From Mucilaginibacter sp. PAMC 26640 (GTDB lineage Bacteria > Bacteroidota > Bacteroidia > Sphingobacteriales > Sphingobacteriaceae), in contig CP014773.1 in NCBI GenBank assembly GCA_001596135.1, positions 186,001-250,000 on the forward strand: a DNA stretch of 64,000 nt. The letters run 5' to 3'. Both the position numbers and the translations under genes were made by a program. How positions within the stretch are numbered: the stretch's first letter is position 1; every line of letters begins with the position of its first letter. The notes under the pieces are model-generated. The model was not told the DNA's origin and made no database searches. It saw nothing but the letters and a program-made list of their open reading frames with translations. Shown here in pieces: positions 25,676 to 35,513 of the stretch.

Positions 25676-26242
25676 ATGGGTTTTGGTTTTTCAGTAGTTG
25701 GCATAGGGTATTCTGCAGGAGGTCTTCCTGCGGTACTTGAATTATTTTCGTTAATTCCAGTAAATAGTAATGTGGCATTTGTTTTGGTTCCACATTTACT
25801 ACCTACTAAGAAAAGCAATCTTAATACCATACTATCAAGACTTACAACTATCCCTATAGTTTGGGCAATTGATGACCTTGAAATAAAACCTCAAAATATT
25901 TATATTCTTCCTGAAAATAAAATTATGACCATCAGCGAAGGGCGTTTGGCTTTAAGAGACCGACGTCCTGAAGAAATAATAAACCATGCCATTGACATCT
26001 TCTTTTTATCCTTAGCATTGGATGCTAAGAATAATGCCATAGGCATTCTTCTATCCGGTTGTGGGGATGATGGAGTCAAGGCCGCAGAAGAAATTCACAG
26101 AAACGGGGGCACTGTAATTGCTCAAAATCCTACAACTGCTGAATTTCCATATCTGCCTAAGGCTTTGATCTCAGCTGACCACCCAGATTTTATTCTTAGT
26201 CCACAGGGCATAGCTGATAAAATTAAAGAAACTATATTATAG
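25676..26242 (+). CDS. Stand-alone CheB-type methylesterase domain
   Basis: 188 residues from ATG 25676, preferred over 25649 because the domain starts immediately (FSVVGIGYSAGGLPAVLELF). The Ser (GYSAGG), His (LVPHLLP) and Asp (SGCGDDGVKAAEEI) of the catalytic triad are all present. No receiver domain and no chemotaxis genes nearby. In soil Bacteroidota such proteins seem to act with CheB-CheR-kinase hybrids such as the one at 31451. Confidence 0.85.
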   Translation: MGFGFSVVGIGYSAGGLPAVLELFSLIPVNSNVAFVLVPHLLPTKKSNLNTILSRLTTIPIVWAIDDLEIKPQNIYILPENKIMTISEGRLALRDRRPEEIINHAIDIFFLSLALDAKNNAIGILLSGCGDDGVKAAEEIHRNGGTVIAQNPTTAEFPYLPKALISADHPDFILSPQGIADKIKETIL

Positions 26243-26924
26243 GAGCGGCGTCGTGTCTTGTCTGTATGCTATCAAATGAGAATCTCGAGAAATGATGGAA
26301 TAGTGATAATGAGTCACATGAATACCTTCGTGTTCTTGTAATCCAAATATCAAAAACTCATCATCTGCTTTTTATACTGACTAAAGCCATGTGTAGATAT
26401 TAGTGATCGAAATTTGGCTATGTAAAAATCCAAATTGGTTTTTTGTTCTTTGTACGGTATAGAAAATCCAATCTACGTAATTAATATTATCTTATTTTCA
26501 TGAGGAACCTCTCTTTAAAAAAGGCGAAAATCTACAGCGATTGATAAAGGTGGAAAAGTTGTATCTAAGTAGGTGGCTGTTAATAAAATATTGTTTGTAA
26601 AGAGTGCATTGTTATAGTTTTTAAGAAATCTCATTTTACAAAATTTTGGTTAATGTCCTTAACAACGTTTGGATCCTTACTTTGGTCATTGCCTTTTAAA
26701 TTTATATCGTTCACACTTCAAATTTAGGTTTTCGATATTGCTTCAGAATGAAAAAAATCTTTTCATTATGAAAAACTGTAACTTGGAAAAAAATGTCTGT
26801 TTTCTAAATTTAATTATATAGACTTGTATATCAATATTTTAATTTTAAATAACGTTTACTGGCATCGTTTCCGCTAACGAAATTATCGGCTGTAGAGATC
26901 TGATTATCTACACCCCGCTGACTG
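26243..26924. other. AT-rich intergenic stretch with one repeat
   Basis: 680 bp. It contains the 77 bp repeat copy B at 26289. No open frame or RNA gene is supported elsewhere. Confidence 0.4.
26289..26365 (+). repeat. Dispersed 77 bp repeat, copy B
   Basis: Counterpart of 19779-19855 with conserved ACCTTCGTGTTCTTGTAATC and ATCAAAAACTCATCATC. Here it lies after cheB and is not followed by a gene, so a general promoter role is not proven. Confidence 0.6.
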
Positions 26925-27509
26925 ATGAATACAAACAATTTATTTGATGGAAACGAACAGGTAAAAATTGATTCCGATGAAAAATTAGATACCTATATTC
27001 AGGCACATCACAAGCGCTTTCACAACATTCTATTTTGGGCAGGCATACTGATCGTTTTAAATTTTGCCATGCTGATAAACAAAATTCTAAACCTGTATAC
27101 CGGAACCGCATCAACTGAGATGCTCTATTTCAAAATGGGATTGGGTTTAATGATCGTTGCATTTGTACTATTTTTAGTTTTCCTATGGAAGGCTGATAGC
27201 GAAATCGGGCCACCTGAATGGAGCAGAATAAAAATCTTAATTCACTATCAAATTGGTATAATTAATAAAGAAGTCGGTTTGATACTTGCTTACCTCGTAG
27301 CATATTCTTTGGTGTTGCTATACGGATATATTTTTTACACCTCGACAAAGGTGATTTCTACAAAAAAAATTACAGAGATCGTAACACCTGGAACCATGCT
27401 GGTTTACGGCATAGGTATTTATTTTTTATACCATGGCTACAGCCGTCGCTCAAAATTGAAGAGCGGAATAAAACAATTGGAAAATGAATCTGATCAACAA
27501 TTTTTATAG
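26925..27509 (+). CDS. Integral membrane protein of unknown function
   Basis: 194 residues with four predicted membrane helices at ~35-55, 70-95, 118-140 and 152-170, a hydrophilic start (MNTNNLFDGNEQVKIDSDEK) and a charged C-terminus (SRRSKLKSGIKQLENESDQQ). No known domain. Isolated between repeats. Confidence 0.6.
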   Translation: MNTNNLFDGNEQVKIDSDEKLDTYIQAHHKRFHNILFWAGILIVLNFAMLINKILNLYTGTASTEMLYFKMGLGLMIVAFVLFLVFLWKADSEIGPPEWSRIKILIHYQIGIINKEVGLILAYLVAYSLVLLYGYIFYTSTKVISTKKITEIVTPGTMLVYGIGIYFLYHGYSRRSKLKSGIKQLENESDQQFL

Positions 27510-27722
27510 CTTATTTTATCATTAGCCAATGTATTAGTTTAACTGTGATAAAAAAGAAGATGGATCTATTACTTCATCCCAATTTCAATTTAAACTATAC
27601 AGGTTGCTATCGTGTAGTCGGGCCGGGGTTCTATGGTGGTACATGTTAGAGATCATTATTATTTATCGATTATACAGGTTTTTTCAAGACAAGCAACTAT
27701 TTTTAATGGCAGGAAGCTTAGG

Positions 27723-27891
27723 TGGAGAGTCGAAACGCTTGACCATCCAATTCCGTAGGCTTAAGAGCACCGATTTGTGTAGTCGATTCTTTCAAGCATT
27801 TGTTTCAATCAATAAATTAGCCTGGTCAAAGAGTAGCGGATTCGACTATTGCATTTTCGAAATAAGGCGATCAATGGCCTCGGAACTTGCA
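27723..27891 (+). repeat. Dispersed ~170 bp inverted-repeat element, copy 5
   Basis: Starts TGGAGAGTCGAAACGCTTGACC and ends GGCCTCGGAACTTGCA. Internal AGCACCGATTTGTGTAGTCG and TTAGCCTGGTCAAAGAGTAG are nearly identical to copy 4, in opposite orientation. These two copies bracket the cheB and membrane-protein genes. Confidence 0.75.
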
Positions 27892-28199
27892 CTCACGCTG
27901 TCTCGTCCTGATATAGCTGGTCGTTTTTAAATAGTAATACTGGAATCAGTTTACACCAATATTCCTTGATCCTGATTCTACTTTACAAGGGTACCGTTTT
28001 TATTTTCATAAAAGCTGGAAGCTTACGTCTTATTGTTATTATTGGCGTGTTAGCAAGCGGCAAACTCCTTCAGTTTTCCTTATCCTAATGCGTTTTTTGC
28101 TTCGTTTTTTCTTTTTGTCAGCACATCCACAAATGTTGGTAACCTGACTTTACCCCTTTCTTTTTTTGAGGCGCGGATATCCCTTCCAACGCTTATTGA
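27892..28199. other. Intergenic
   Basis: About 300 bp with no gene recognised, next to the IS3 remnant. Confidence 0.35.
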
Positions 28200-28925
28200 T
28201 TTTACCTGACATGCCATGAGCCGGCTCTGGTGTATGGAAGCTTAAGCTTGCGTGTGGACGCCTATCGTTGTAATGGCCAATGATCACTGCAAGGCTTTTC
28301 TTCGCATCCTTATGGTTCATGGTCTACCTTTTTAGGAAAGAACTCATTCTTGACAATTTTATTAACGCACTCGTCAAGCATATTTTCATTAAGGGCTGCC
28401 GCTTTGAGTCATACTGATGGCGAGCCTGCGCTGGCTTAGCAGAGCTGTGCAATTCTGGGAGCAATATCGTATTGCACGATCAGAATGGTGGATCAGGATA
28501 GATGGAGATATACGCATGCTACTGTCTACTGCCATTTTCAGGGCTGCAATACTGGGATGCAGTTCGTATCCTACAATCTTTCTGGAATAAGCATCTGTGA
28601 TCAGGTTCAATAACTGAAGCCCTCCAGTCTACGAATACAAGTTATATCATTCACCCAGAGCTGCTCTGGTGCTTACAATGATAGATGGGTGATCAGGTAT
28701 AGGATATTTTCTTAGCTAGTGATAAGAATCCGTTAATTTAACTATACGCATTCTCCGGCGAATCAATAAGCCATGGAGCACAACAGATCAGACAGCAAGT
28801 CCGTCCCATTTTTATCTAGTGTTTTTCCATCTCCGGAATGAGCATGTGTAATAGTTTTCTGCTTTCCCAGCATAGAAATAGCAACAGCAGACTCACCAAC
28901 CATTGACAACGTCACCCATGTGTTA
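28200..28925 (-). mobile_element. IS3-family (IS150-like) transposase orfB, multiply frameshifted
   Basis: Pieces in order on the minus strand are RKLLHMLIPEMEKH, IKMGR, PEQLWVNDITCIRRLEGFSY, LNLITDAYSRKIVGYELHPS (start of the rve core), LIHHSDRAIRYCSQNC, LAISMTQSGSP, and AKKSLAVIIGHYNDRRPHAS with FHTPEPAHGM. These match IS3 OrfB with DDE residues in D-I-T, H-H-S-D and the region of the final Glu, but at least four frame changes and stops separate them. The terminal repeats were not identified. Confidence 0.8.
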
Positions 28926-29215
28926 TGCTAGTCCTGGCAGCCATTTTATTATCTGACAAAGTCATAGTGATCTTCTTGATTACAAAAGTGTGAATCATGT
29001 AATTAATTAAAAGAATTGTGTAATAGATCGGCTGCTGAAATGCCGCAGATTTGCTATGCTCTAATAAAAATAGTGACGCAGAGCATATTGACTGGAATGC
29101 CCCCCGGCGTTTTCTATCACAATCATATACTTAGTTCTACATTTCGTGCAAATACAGCACATAAAATAGCAGCTATTTCTCAAAAGTAATTACTCAATGA
29201 TTAAAAAATATACCC
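28926..29215. other. Intergenic, possible IS edge
   Basis: Between the IS3 remnant and the lipoprotein gene. It may contain degraded orfA sequence, but nothing is readable. Confidence 0.35.
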
Positions 29216-30727
29216 ATGATTAAAAAAAATCTCACAAGCACTATCGCACTTTTGTGTGCTGTCGGCTTAACAATCGGATCGTGTAAAAAAGACTCAGCAA
29301 TTCTTTCGGAAGCTTCTTCTGTGAAGCTAACGGCTTCGGCGTTAGCAGCAACAGGAAACATGTCAATGGCAGATTTATCACCCGGTTTTGTATTAGGTGT
29401 GAATGGTCACCCTCTTGGAGACGAAGCTTACTTAGGCGTATCGGCTGCCGATCAAATAAGTTTGATCAAGAAAATGGGCATGGGCATTTATCGTATAAAC
29501 GTTAGGTCAACAAGCGATGGTACGGTCACCGTTCCACAAAGGTTGCAGCCATTGCTGGATGCAGCTAAAGAGGGTAATATTACCTTACTACCTATGCTGT
29601 ATACAAGTACGCTTGATTACGACGATACAGAAGCGATTGCATATACAAAGGGTAAAAATGTTGGTGGTAACTTTGCTGCCAAATATGGATCAGTATTTAA
29701 GTATTACGATATGGGTAACGATTTAAGTATTAACATAATCAATGCAGGCAAGGATGGCCGCTATGCGGAAGACTATGACCAAAAAAAGATAGGCGTAACT
29801 GCATCTTACCTTAAAGGCATGAATGATGGTATCCATGCTAACGACCCCGATGCACAAACCATGATGTCGGCAAGTTGGGTGCACTGGGGCTTTATTAAAT
29901 TCTGTGAGAATTATGGTGTTAACTTTGATATTTTGGCTTACCATTGGTATTCTGACATGGAAGCAGCGATTCAGCGTTCAAGTTCTTTAAATATCACTGA
30001 TATTACCCTTACGCTGAACAAAATCTTCCCCGGTAAACCTATTTGGATCACCGAGGTTAATTTAAGGCCAGGCAACATGAGCGTTTTTGAAGCTGATCAA
30101 AACTCGTTTTTAACCAGCTTTATTGCTAAATGTAAAGCTAACCCCACCGTTAAAGCATTTTTGATATACGAACTTTTTGATGAACCGTATAAGACCGGGG
30201 GCGAAGAATACTATGGAATCGCTAAATGGGCAACACCGTATACCGAGTGGATTAACAGACCTGCCGCTGAAAATTTCATCAAGTTAGCCACGCCTGAGCT
30301 GGTAACTGATATAACCACAGCTACAGGCGCTAAACTGAAGTTAAACAACTTTATTGCAGGCGCTAACTACTATACTGACAGAGATTATCGAATAACGACT
30401 AAAACACCTGGCTATTTGCTTAAAAACCCAATAATTGAGACATTTAATGACGATAAAATAAACACATTAAGCTCTTACCTATCTTTTAATCTTAACCGAG
30501 CATCTACCGTATATATTGCTTACGATCCGCGTGCCAAAGAGATACCAGCATGGCTGCAAAGCTGGACTAAAACTACAGACCAAGTAGGAGTTACTGACCC
30601 TAATATATCCTCCTTGGATTTGTACGCTAAAGACTATGCAGCCGGACCAGTCACATTAGGCGGAAATCTTTCAGATTCTGCCACGGGCGCTCTAACCCAT
30701 TATTTGGTCATAGTGAAGGAAAAATAG
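29216..30727 (+). CDS. Lipoprotein with glycoside-hydrolase-like TIM barrel
   Basis: 503 residues. Lipoprotein signal peptide with Cys at LTIGSCKKD. Barrel ~55-360: YRINVR, TLLPMLYTS, YYDMGNDLSI, MSASWVHWGFIKF, FDILAYHWYSDM, and PIWITEVNLRPGN, whose Glu fits the nucleophile strand of clan GH-A. The usual Asn-Glu acid/base pair appears as Gly-Asn-Asp (MGNDLS), so one catalytic residue may be altered. C-terminal domain ~370-503 (VYIAYDPRAKEIPAWLQSW, LYAKDYAAGPVTLGGN) is a beta-sandwich type often appended to Bacteroidota glycosidases. Family and substrate unknown. A terminator follows. Confidence 0.65.
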   Translation: MIKKNLTSTIALLCAVGLTIGSCKKDSAILSEASSVKLTASALAATGNMSMADLSPGFVLGVNGHPLGDEAYLGVSAADQISLIKKMGMGIYRINVRSTSDGTVTVPQRLQPLLDAAKEGNITLLPMLYTSTLDYDDTEAIAYTKGKNVGGNFAAKYGSVFKYYDMGNDLSINIINAGKDGRYAEDYDQKKIGVTASYLKGMNDGIHANDPDAQTMMSASWVHWGFIKFCENYGVNFDILAYHWYSDMEAAIQRSSSLNITDITLTLNKIFPGKPIWITEVNLRPGNMSVFEADQNSFLTSFIAKCKANPTVKAFLIYELFDEPYKTGGEEYYGIAKWATPYTEWINRPAAENFIKLATPELVTDITTATGAKLKLNNFIAGANYYTDRDYRITTKTPGYLLKNPIIETFNDDKINTLSSYLSFNLNRASTVYIAYDPRAKEIPAWLQSWTKTTDQVGVTDPNISSLDLYAKDYAAGPVTLGGNLSDSATGALTHYLVIVKEK

Positions 30728-30759
30728 GATCAGCTTTTACTATAAACCAACAAAATTAA

Positions 30760-30792
30760 TTTAAAGGGTGAGCATTATGTTCACCCTTTAAA
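30760..30792 (+). terminator. Terminator after the lipoprotein gene
   Basis: TTTAAAGGGTGA gcattatgt TCACCCTTTAAA, a perfect 12 bp stem with a 9-base loop, 33 bp after the stop codon. Confidence 0.75.
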
Positions 30793-31087
30793 TAATATTA
30801 TTCCAGGTTGCGTTTCTGTAATTAATTTGCACCAGGAGATAAGAAAGGAGCGCGGTTTAATGAATAACGAAGAAACCGTTTGTCATGCTACACCGTAAAA
30901 CGAAGTTTAAAAATTGTACAGTTTCTTCTGACCAATTGGAAAAAACGTTTAGCGGGTTGCACTGACCTATTCAGCCAACTTATCGCGGTAAAAAACTGAC
31001 TAAATTAAAGAGTTATACTCAATGACTAGAATATGGTTATTGGTACGAATGGAGCATATTGGAGCATCCCAGCTCAATAGACGCATT
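30793..31087. other. Intergenic
   Basis: No gene or repeat recognised before the duplicated segment. Confidence 0.35.
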
Positions 31088-31342
31088 AAGAAATTCTTAA
31101 AATTGAATTTTAGCCACCCTTACAAAGGCTCGGCTAACCTGCTCCAATTGAATACAATTTCGCCGTAAAAACACACGATTTTAATCGATAATGACGGCTT
31201 ACCTGAAATTCCAATCAGCGCATGCCAGACCGGAAAATGGCGGCTGGTTTTAGATTGGATATACAAAGAAAACACCTTTCGCTACCACGAAAATTTCGAA
31301 GTTTATGACCACTTGGGCTAAAGCTCATTAATTAATTGTTAA
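31088..31342 (+). pseudogene. Decayed copy of the small gene at 8675
   Basis: The start codon ATG is replaced by AAG at 31088. In-frame stops occur after LLQLNTISP and after VYDHLG. The remaining codons still match (ISACQTGKWRLVLDWIYKEN). Confidence 0.8.
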
Positions 31343-31378
31343 ACTATTGATAAAAAACATATTCCGGGTTAATAGTCG

Positions 31379-31386
31379 TACATTTG
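31379..31386 (+). promoter_or_regulatory. Bacteroidota -7 promoter element, copy B
   Basis: TACATTTG fits TAnnTTTG and lies 64 bp upstream of the ATG at 31451. It is conserved in the duplicate. Confidence 0.45.
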
Positions 31387-31450
31387 GTATGCTCCCACTC
31401 CCCTTGTCAGGATCAATATTGCTTTTTTAAACATTAATTAATCCTTTAAC

Positions 31451-34400
31451 ATGCAGAATATCATCCCTGATTACATCATTGCCATCGGCGCGTCTGCGGG
31501 AGGAATGGACGAGATCAATTCGTTTTTTGACCATACCCCGTTGGACGGAGTAGCCTATGTCATTATCCAGCACTTATCCTCTGACTTTAAAAGCCGGATG
31601 GTGGAACTGTTGGCTAAACATAGTAAACTGGAAGTTTTAGAAGCGGAAGATGGTTCAGAAATAAAAAGCAACCAGGTTTACCTGACCCCTAACGATAAGT
31701 TCATGACGATCTCCGGCGGCCGTTTGCACCTGAGAAATAAGACCAAAGTAAGAGGACCGCACCTGACCATCAACGCGTTTTTTAATTCTTTGGCCGAGGA
31801 TTGCGGGAATAAAGCTATTGCTATTGTATTATCAGGTTTAGGCTCTGATGGCACAGAAGGTGTCAAAAGCATTAAAAAAGCGGGCGGAATGGTGATTGTG
31901 CGAAACCCGGATACGACCGAATTCGCCAGTATGCCTTCCCATGCTATAGCAACTGGCTTGGTTGATTATATACTGGAACCTGCCGCGATGCCGGACGCGA
32001 TCAAAGATTATGTAAAACTAGGTTTGGCGATCTTAAGAGAAAATCCCCACGACGAAAAATTCATCAAACAGATCATCGAACTGGTCAAAGAAAAGTCGCC
32101 GCTGGATTTTTCGGATTATAAATTGCCGACCATACTCAGAAGAACCAAAAAGCGCGCAAACCAGGGGAATTTTTTATCCCTGGAAAGATACCTGCATTTT
32201 TTAGAATCAAATACGGAAGAAGTGGAAGCGCTCGCAAAGGACTTCCTGATCAGTGTAACTTCTTTTTTCCGGGATAAGGAAGCATTTGCTGTCATTCAAA
32301 AAAAGGTATTACCCCTTATAATTGAAAAAGTGGCACCCGGCGAGGAATTAAAAATGTGGGTGGCCGGCTGCGCCACTGGTGAGGAAGCTTATTCACTCGC
32401 TATTCTGGTTGCCGAACAGCTAAACGGAAAATATAAAAATATCGTCGTTAAAATATTTGCGACCGACATTGATAGTGTGGCCATGGCCCATGCCGCTAAA
32501 GGCATTTATCACAAAGACATCGTCAAGCATGTATCTGAAGAACGCCTGGGAAAATATTTTATCAAAGAAGGAGAAACTTACCGAGTAAAGCCGGAGATAC
32601 GCAATACGGTCATCTTCGCCCAGCATGACCTGGTGAAAAACCCGCCATACTGCAATATGAACTTTATCAGCTGCCGAAACCTGCTTATCTACATGACCCC
32701 GGTTTTGCAGAAAAAGATCTTTTCCATGATGCTTTTCGGGTTGAAAATGGATGGCTACCTGTTTCTCGGTACCAGTGAAAACCCGATGCCGATTATAAAT
32801 TACCTGGAAGCGGTTAATAAAAAATGGAAGATCTACAGAAATCTAAAGGCCCGTCGGGACGTAAGCTTTGATGCTTTTACGCTCCCGGAATTATTGGATA
32901 TCAAACGCACACCGGCTTCCCAGCGCGAAGAAAGCACCATCAGTACCAGTAGCAAAGTTGCGGAAGCGATGCATACCAAGCTCGCTGAGCAGCAGGATTA
33001 CCTGGCCGTATGCATTGATGAAAATAACTCCGTGGTCAAATCATACGGGAATACCCAATACCTGCTCCGACAGAATTTTAATTTGAATCTATCGGAACAA
33101 TTACCAAAACCGCTCGCCGTCGCTTTCAGCACCTTAAAAAGGAAAGTTGGGCAAACCGGTGAAGCGGCCACCTTAACCGGTATAAAGATCAAAAATGCAA
33201 ACGCCGTGATCAAAGTCACGCTGATCATTAGTCCCCTTACGGTAAAAAGGAACGAACAAAAACTGCAGATGGTCACCATCTGCAAGGATACACAGCAGGA
33301 TACTTCAATAGTGGATAATTCAGTATTTGATGAAAACATACACCAGGATCAGTATACCCTGCACCTGGAAGAGGAGCTGAAGGAATTGCAGGTAAAACTG
33401 CATTCCGCCTATGAACGACTCGATGCTTCCAATGAGAATATGCAGTCCTTTAATGAAGAACTGATCTCAGCTAATGAGGAGATGCAAAGCACGAATGAGG
33501 AAATGCAATCGGTTAATGAAGAATTGCATACCATTAATGCGGATTATCAGCTCAAGAATAAAGAACTGCTGGAAATTAATGATGACCTGAACAATTATTT
33601 CCGGAGTAACATCAACGGCCAATTATTTATAAATAATGAACTGCTGTTAATGAAGTTTTCGCCGGGTACGGTCAAACAGATCAATCTGCTGGAAACAGAT
33701 ATAGGCCGCCCTTTGAGCAATATATCGACCAATATCAAGTTTGAGACGATTATAGAAGATATTAAAGTTGTTTTAGCCCAAGGCACCGTGATTACCAAGG
33801 AGATCGAAACCAATAACGGCAAATGGTACCAGATCATGACCATGCCGTACGTACAGCTAGTTGATGAAAAAAGAAATGGTGCCATCGTCACATTCAACGA
33901 CATTACCGAATTAAAAGCCACCCAAGTCGAATTGCATCGCAAAAATAAAAGCCTGGAGCGTATAAATGGTGATCTGGACAACTTTGTGCATACCGCATCT
34001 CATGATCTGCTCGCACCGCTGGCCAATATTGAGACCAGTATTGGCGTAATGAACCTGATCAAGATCACAGATCCTGGCTTGTCCAAATTTATCACCATCA
34101 TCAATTCGTCGGTTAAAAAATTCCGGACATTGATCAACGATATTTCCGTCATTGCCAGGATCGAAGGTGATATGCTGACCATGGAAATGGTGGACTTGTC
34201 AGAGATCATTGCCAACATTGAATGGAGTTTGGAGAGCAGGATCAAAAAAACTGGTGCAGTGATCACCAAGAACCTCGAAATTAAACAAGTACTGTTTTCT
34301 AAAAAGAACCTGCGCAGTATCCTTTTTAATCTGGTCGCTAACGGGATCAAATTTGCTAACGGAAAAAACCCGCTTATCAACATTGCGGTTATAAAAAATG

Positions 34401-34639
34401 ACGATCATATTTTGCTCTCGGTCAATGACAATGGTATCGGTATTGCTCAATATCAAATGGATATTATTTTCAGCATGTATGGCAGGTTGAATAAAGAAAT
34501 GGAAGGACAGGGCATCGGATTATATTTGGCTAAAAAAATAATAGATGCGGCAAATGGCAATATGACTGTCGAAAGTGAAGTGGGAAAAGGAAGTACATTT
34601 AATATCTTCTTGCCCGTGCCTGCGGTAATTAATAATTAA
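31451..34639 (+). CDS. CheB-CheR-PAS-histidine kinase hybrid
   Basis: 1062 residues, cytoplasmic. CheB methylesterase 1-185: Ser in IGASAGGMD, His in IIQHLSS, Asp in SGLGSDGTEG. CheR methyltransferase ~205-480: SAM site VAGCATGEEAYSLAI, then NMNFISCRNLLIYM. Long coiled coil ~640-715 (SANEEMQSTNEEMQSVNEEL). PAS ~720-820, HisKA with HTASHDLLAPLANI (His ~850) and HATPase_c with VANGIKFANG, VNDNGIGI and GIGLYLAKKI. The hybrid couples receptor-like methylation chemistry to a kinase outside chemotaxis. Its 5' 47 codons are duplicated at 9037. Confidence 0.92.
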   Translation: MQNIIPDYIIAIGASAGGMDEINSFFDHTPLDGVAYVIIQHLSSDFKSRMVELLAKHSKLEVLEAEDGSEIKSNQVYLTPNDKFMTISGGRLHLRNKTKVRGPHLTINAFFNSLAEDCGNKAIAIVLSGLGSDGTEGVKSIKKAGGMVIVRNPDTTEFASMPSHAIATGLVDYILEPAAMPDAIKDYVKLGLAILRENPHDEKFIKQIIELVKEKSPLDFSDYKLPTILRRTKKRANQGNFLSLERYLHFLESNTEEVEALAKDFLISVTSFFRDKEAFAVIQKKVLPLIIEKVAPGEELKMWVAGCATGEEAYSLAILVAEQLNGKYKNIVVKIFATDIDSVAMAHAAKGIYHKDIVKHVSEERLGKYFIKEGETYRVKPEIRNTVIFAQHDLVKNPPYCNMNFISCRNLLIYMTPVLQKKIFSMMLFGLKMDGYLFLGTSENPMPIINYLEAVNKKWKIYRNLKARRDVSFDAFTLPELLDIKRTPASQREESTISTSSKVAEAMHTKLAEQQDYLAVCIDENNSVVKSYGNTQYLLRQNFNLNLSEQLPKPLAVAFSTLKRKVGQTGEAATLTGIKIKNANAVIKVTLIISPLTVKRNEQKLQMVTICKDTQQDTSIVDNSVFDENIHQDQYTLHLEEELKELQVKLHSAYERLDASNENMQSFNEELISANEEMQSTNEEMQSVNEELHTINADYQLKNKELLEINDDLNNYFRSNINGQLFINNELLLMKFSPGTVKQINLLETDIGRPLSNISTNIKFETIIEDIKVVLAQGTVITKEIETNNGKWYQIMTMPYVQLVDEKRNGAIVTFNDITELKATQVELHRKNKSLERINGDLDNFVHTASHDLLAPLANIETSIGVMNLIKITDPGLSKFITIINSSVKKFRTLINDISVIARIEGDMLTMEMVDLSEIIANIEWSLESRIKKTGAVITKNLEIKQVLFSKKNLRSILFNLVANGIKFANGKNPLINIAVIKNDDHILLSVNDNGIGIAQYQMDIIFSMYGRLNKEMEGQGIGLYLAKKIIDAANGNMTVESEVGKGSTFNIFLPVPAVINN

Positions 34640-35513
34640 ACCCTTGAGCATCGTTGTTGAAATTGGGCACCTGTTTTATTTAAAAAATTTTAATAGATTG
34701 AGATTCAATGATCAGGGCAGGCACTTAATTAATTTACATTTGAGATAGATTACCCATGGCCGTCTTCCTAAAAGTGGATATTTAATATCTCTAATTTGTT
34801 CAGATTATTCTTAACTCTAAAAATGTTTTGCGATATCAGGTTAATTTATCTTGTAAGTACAAAAACCTATTTTTAGATTTTCTAATTACTTGTCATTATC
34901 CTGATATAGCTTGTAATTAAAGACAAGAAGAAAGCAATTCCAGGAAGGAAAAGAAAACGGTGGGTGTCGTACGACGAAGCCATTTGACAAGGTCGAAGAA
35001 CAGACCAAAATAAAGATTGTAAAATAAATAAAAACGGGCTTGATCAGTTCCTTGGGGCAAGCCGGAAATACCGGATTTTACAAAAACACCATTAAAGCAT
35101 GGGCGGGGATGTTAATTTGGCTACTTTACTGAATGCAGGCAATATGTCAGCGCTTCCCGGGATGACTCAAAGTCAGGAATTAAAGTTGCTCATCAAATGA
35201 CAAATGAGCTTTCTAGGGCATGAAAGCTATCTCAATTGAAGAATCTTACCTTGGAAACGATGATTGAGATAGCTGAAAAGACATAATCAACTTTATTTAT
35301 TAGCTCGCATTCTTTATTTGTGGGAATAAGAACTCATTTACTATCAGGTAAGCCGCGTCGAATTAACAAACGCCCGGCAATCTAACCAGTTAATTTGCTT
35401 TATAAAGGAAATTAAAGCAGTTTAACCATTTTCTTTTCCCAGTTAGTCAACAATGCATTGATGTTTAGTCGGGGAAGGCGAACGATGCCAACCTTGTTTC
35501 GTACCATAATAAG
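34640..35513. other. Intergenic with possible transposase orfA remnant
   Basis: 870 bp. Between 35100 and 35290 broken plus-strand frames read NLATLLNAGNMSALPGMTQS, QELKLLIK and, after frame changes, KNLTLETMIEIAEK. This resembles the end of IS3-type OrfA proteins. No intact gene. The rest is AT-rich. Confidence 0.35.

Larger units (their letters stand above)
31088..31590 (+). repeat. ~505 bp duplicated segment, copy B
   Basis: Counterpart of 8674-9177. Here the CheB frame continues into a full-length protein, so this copy is probably the ancestral context for the cheB half. Confidence 0.85.
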
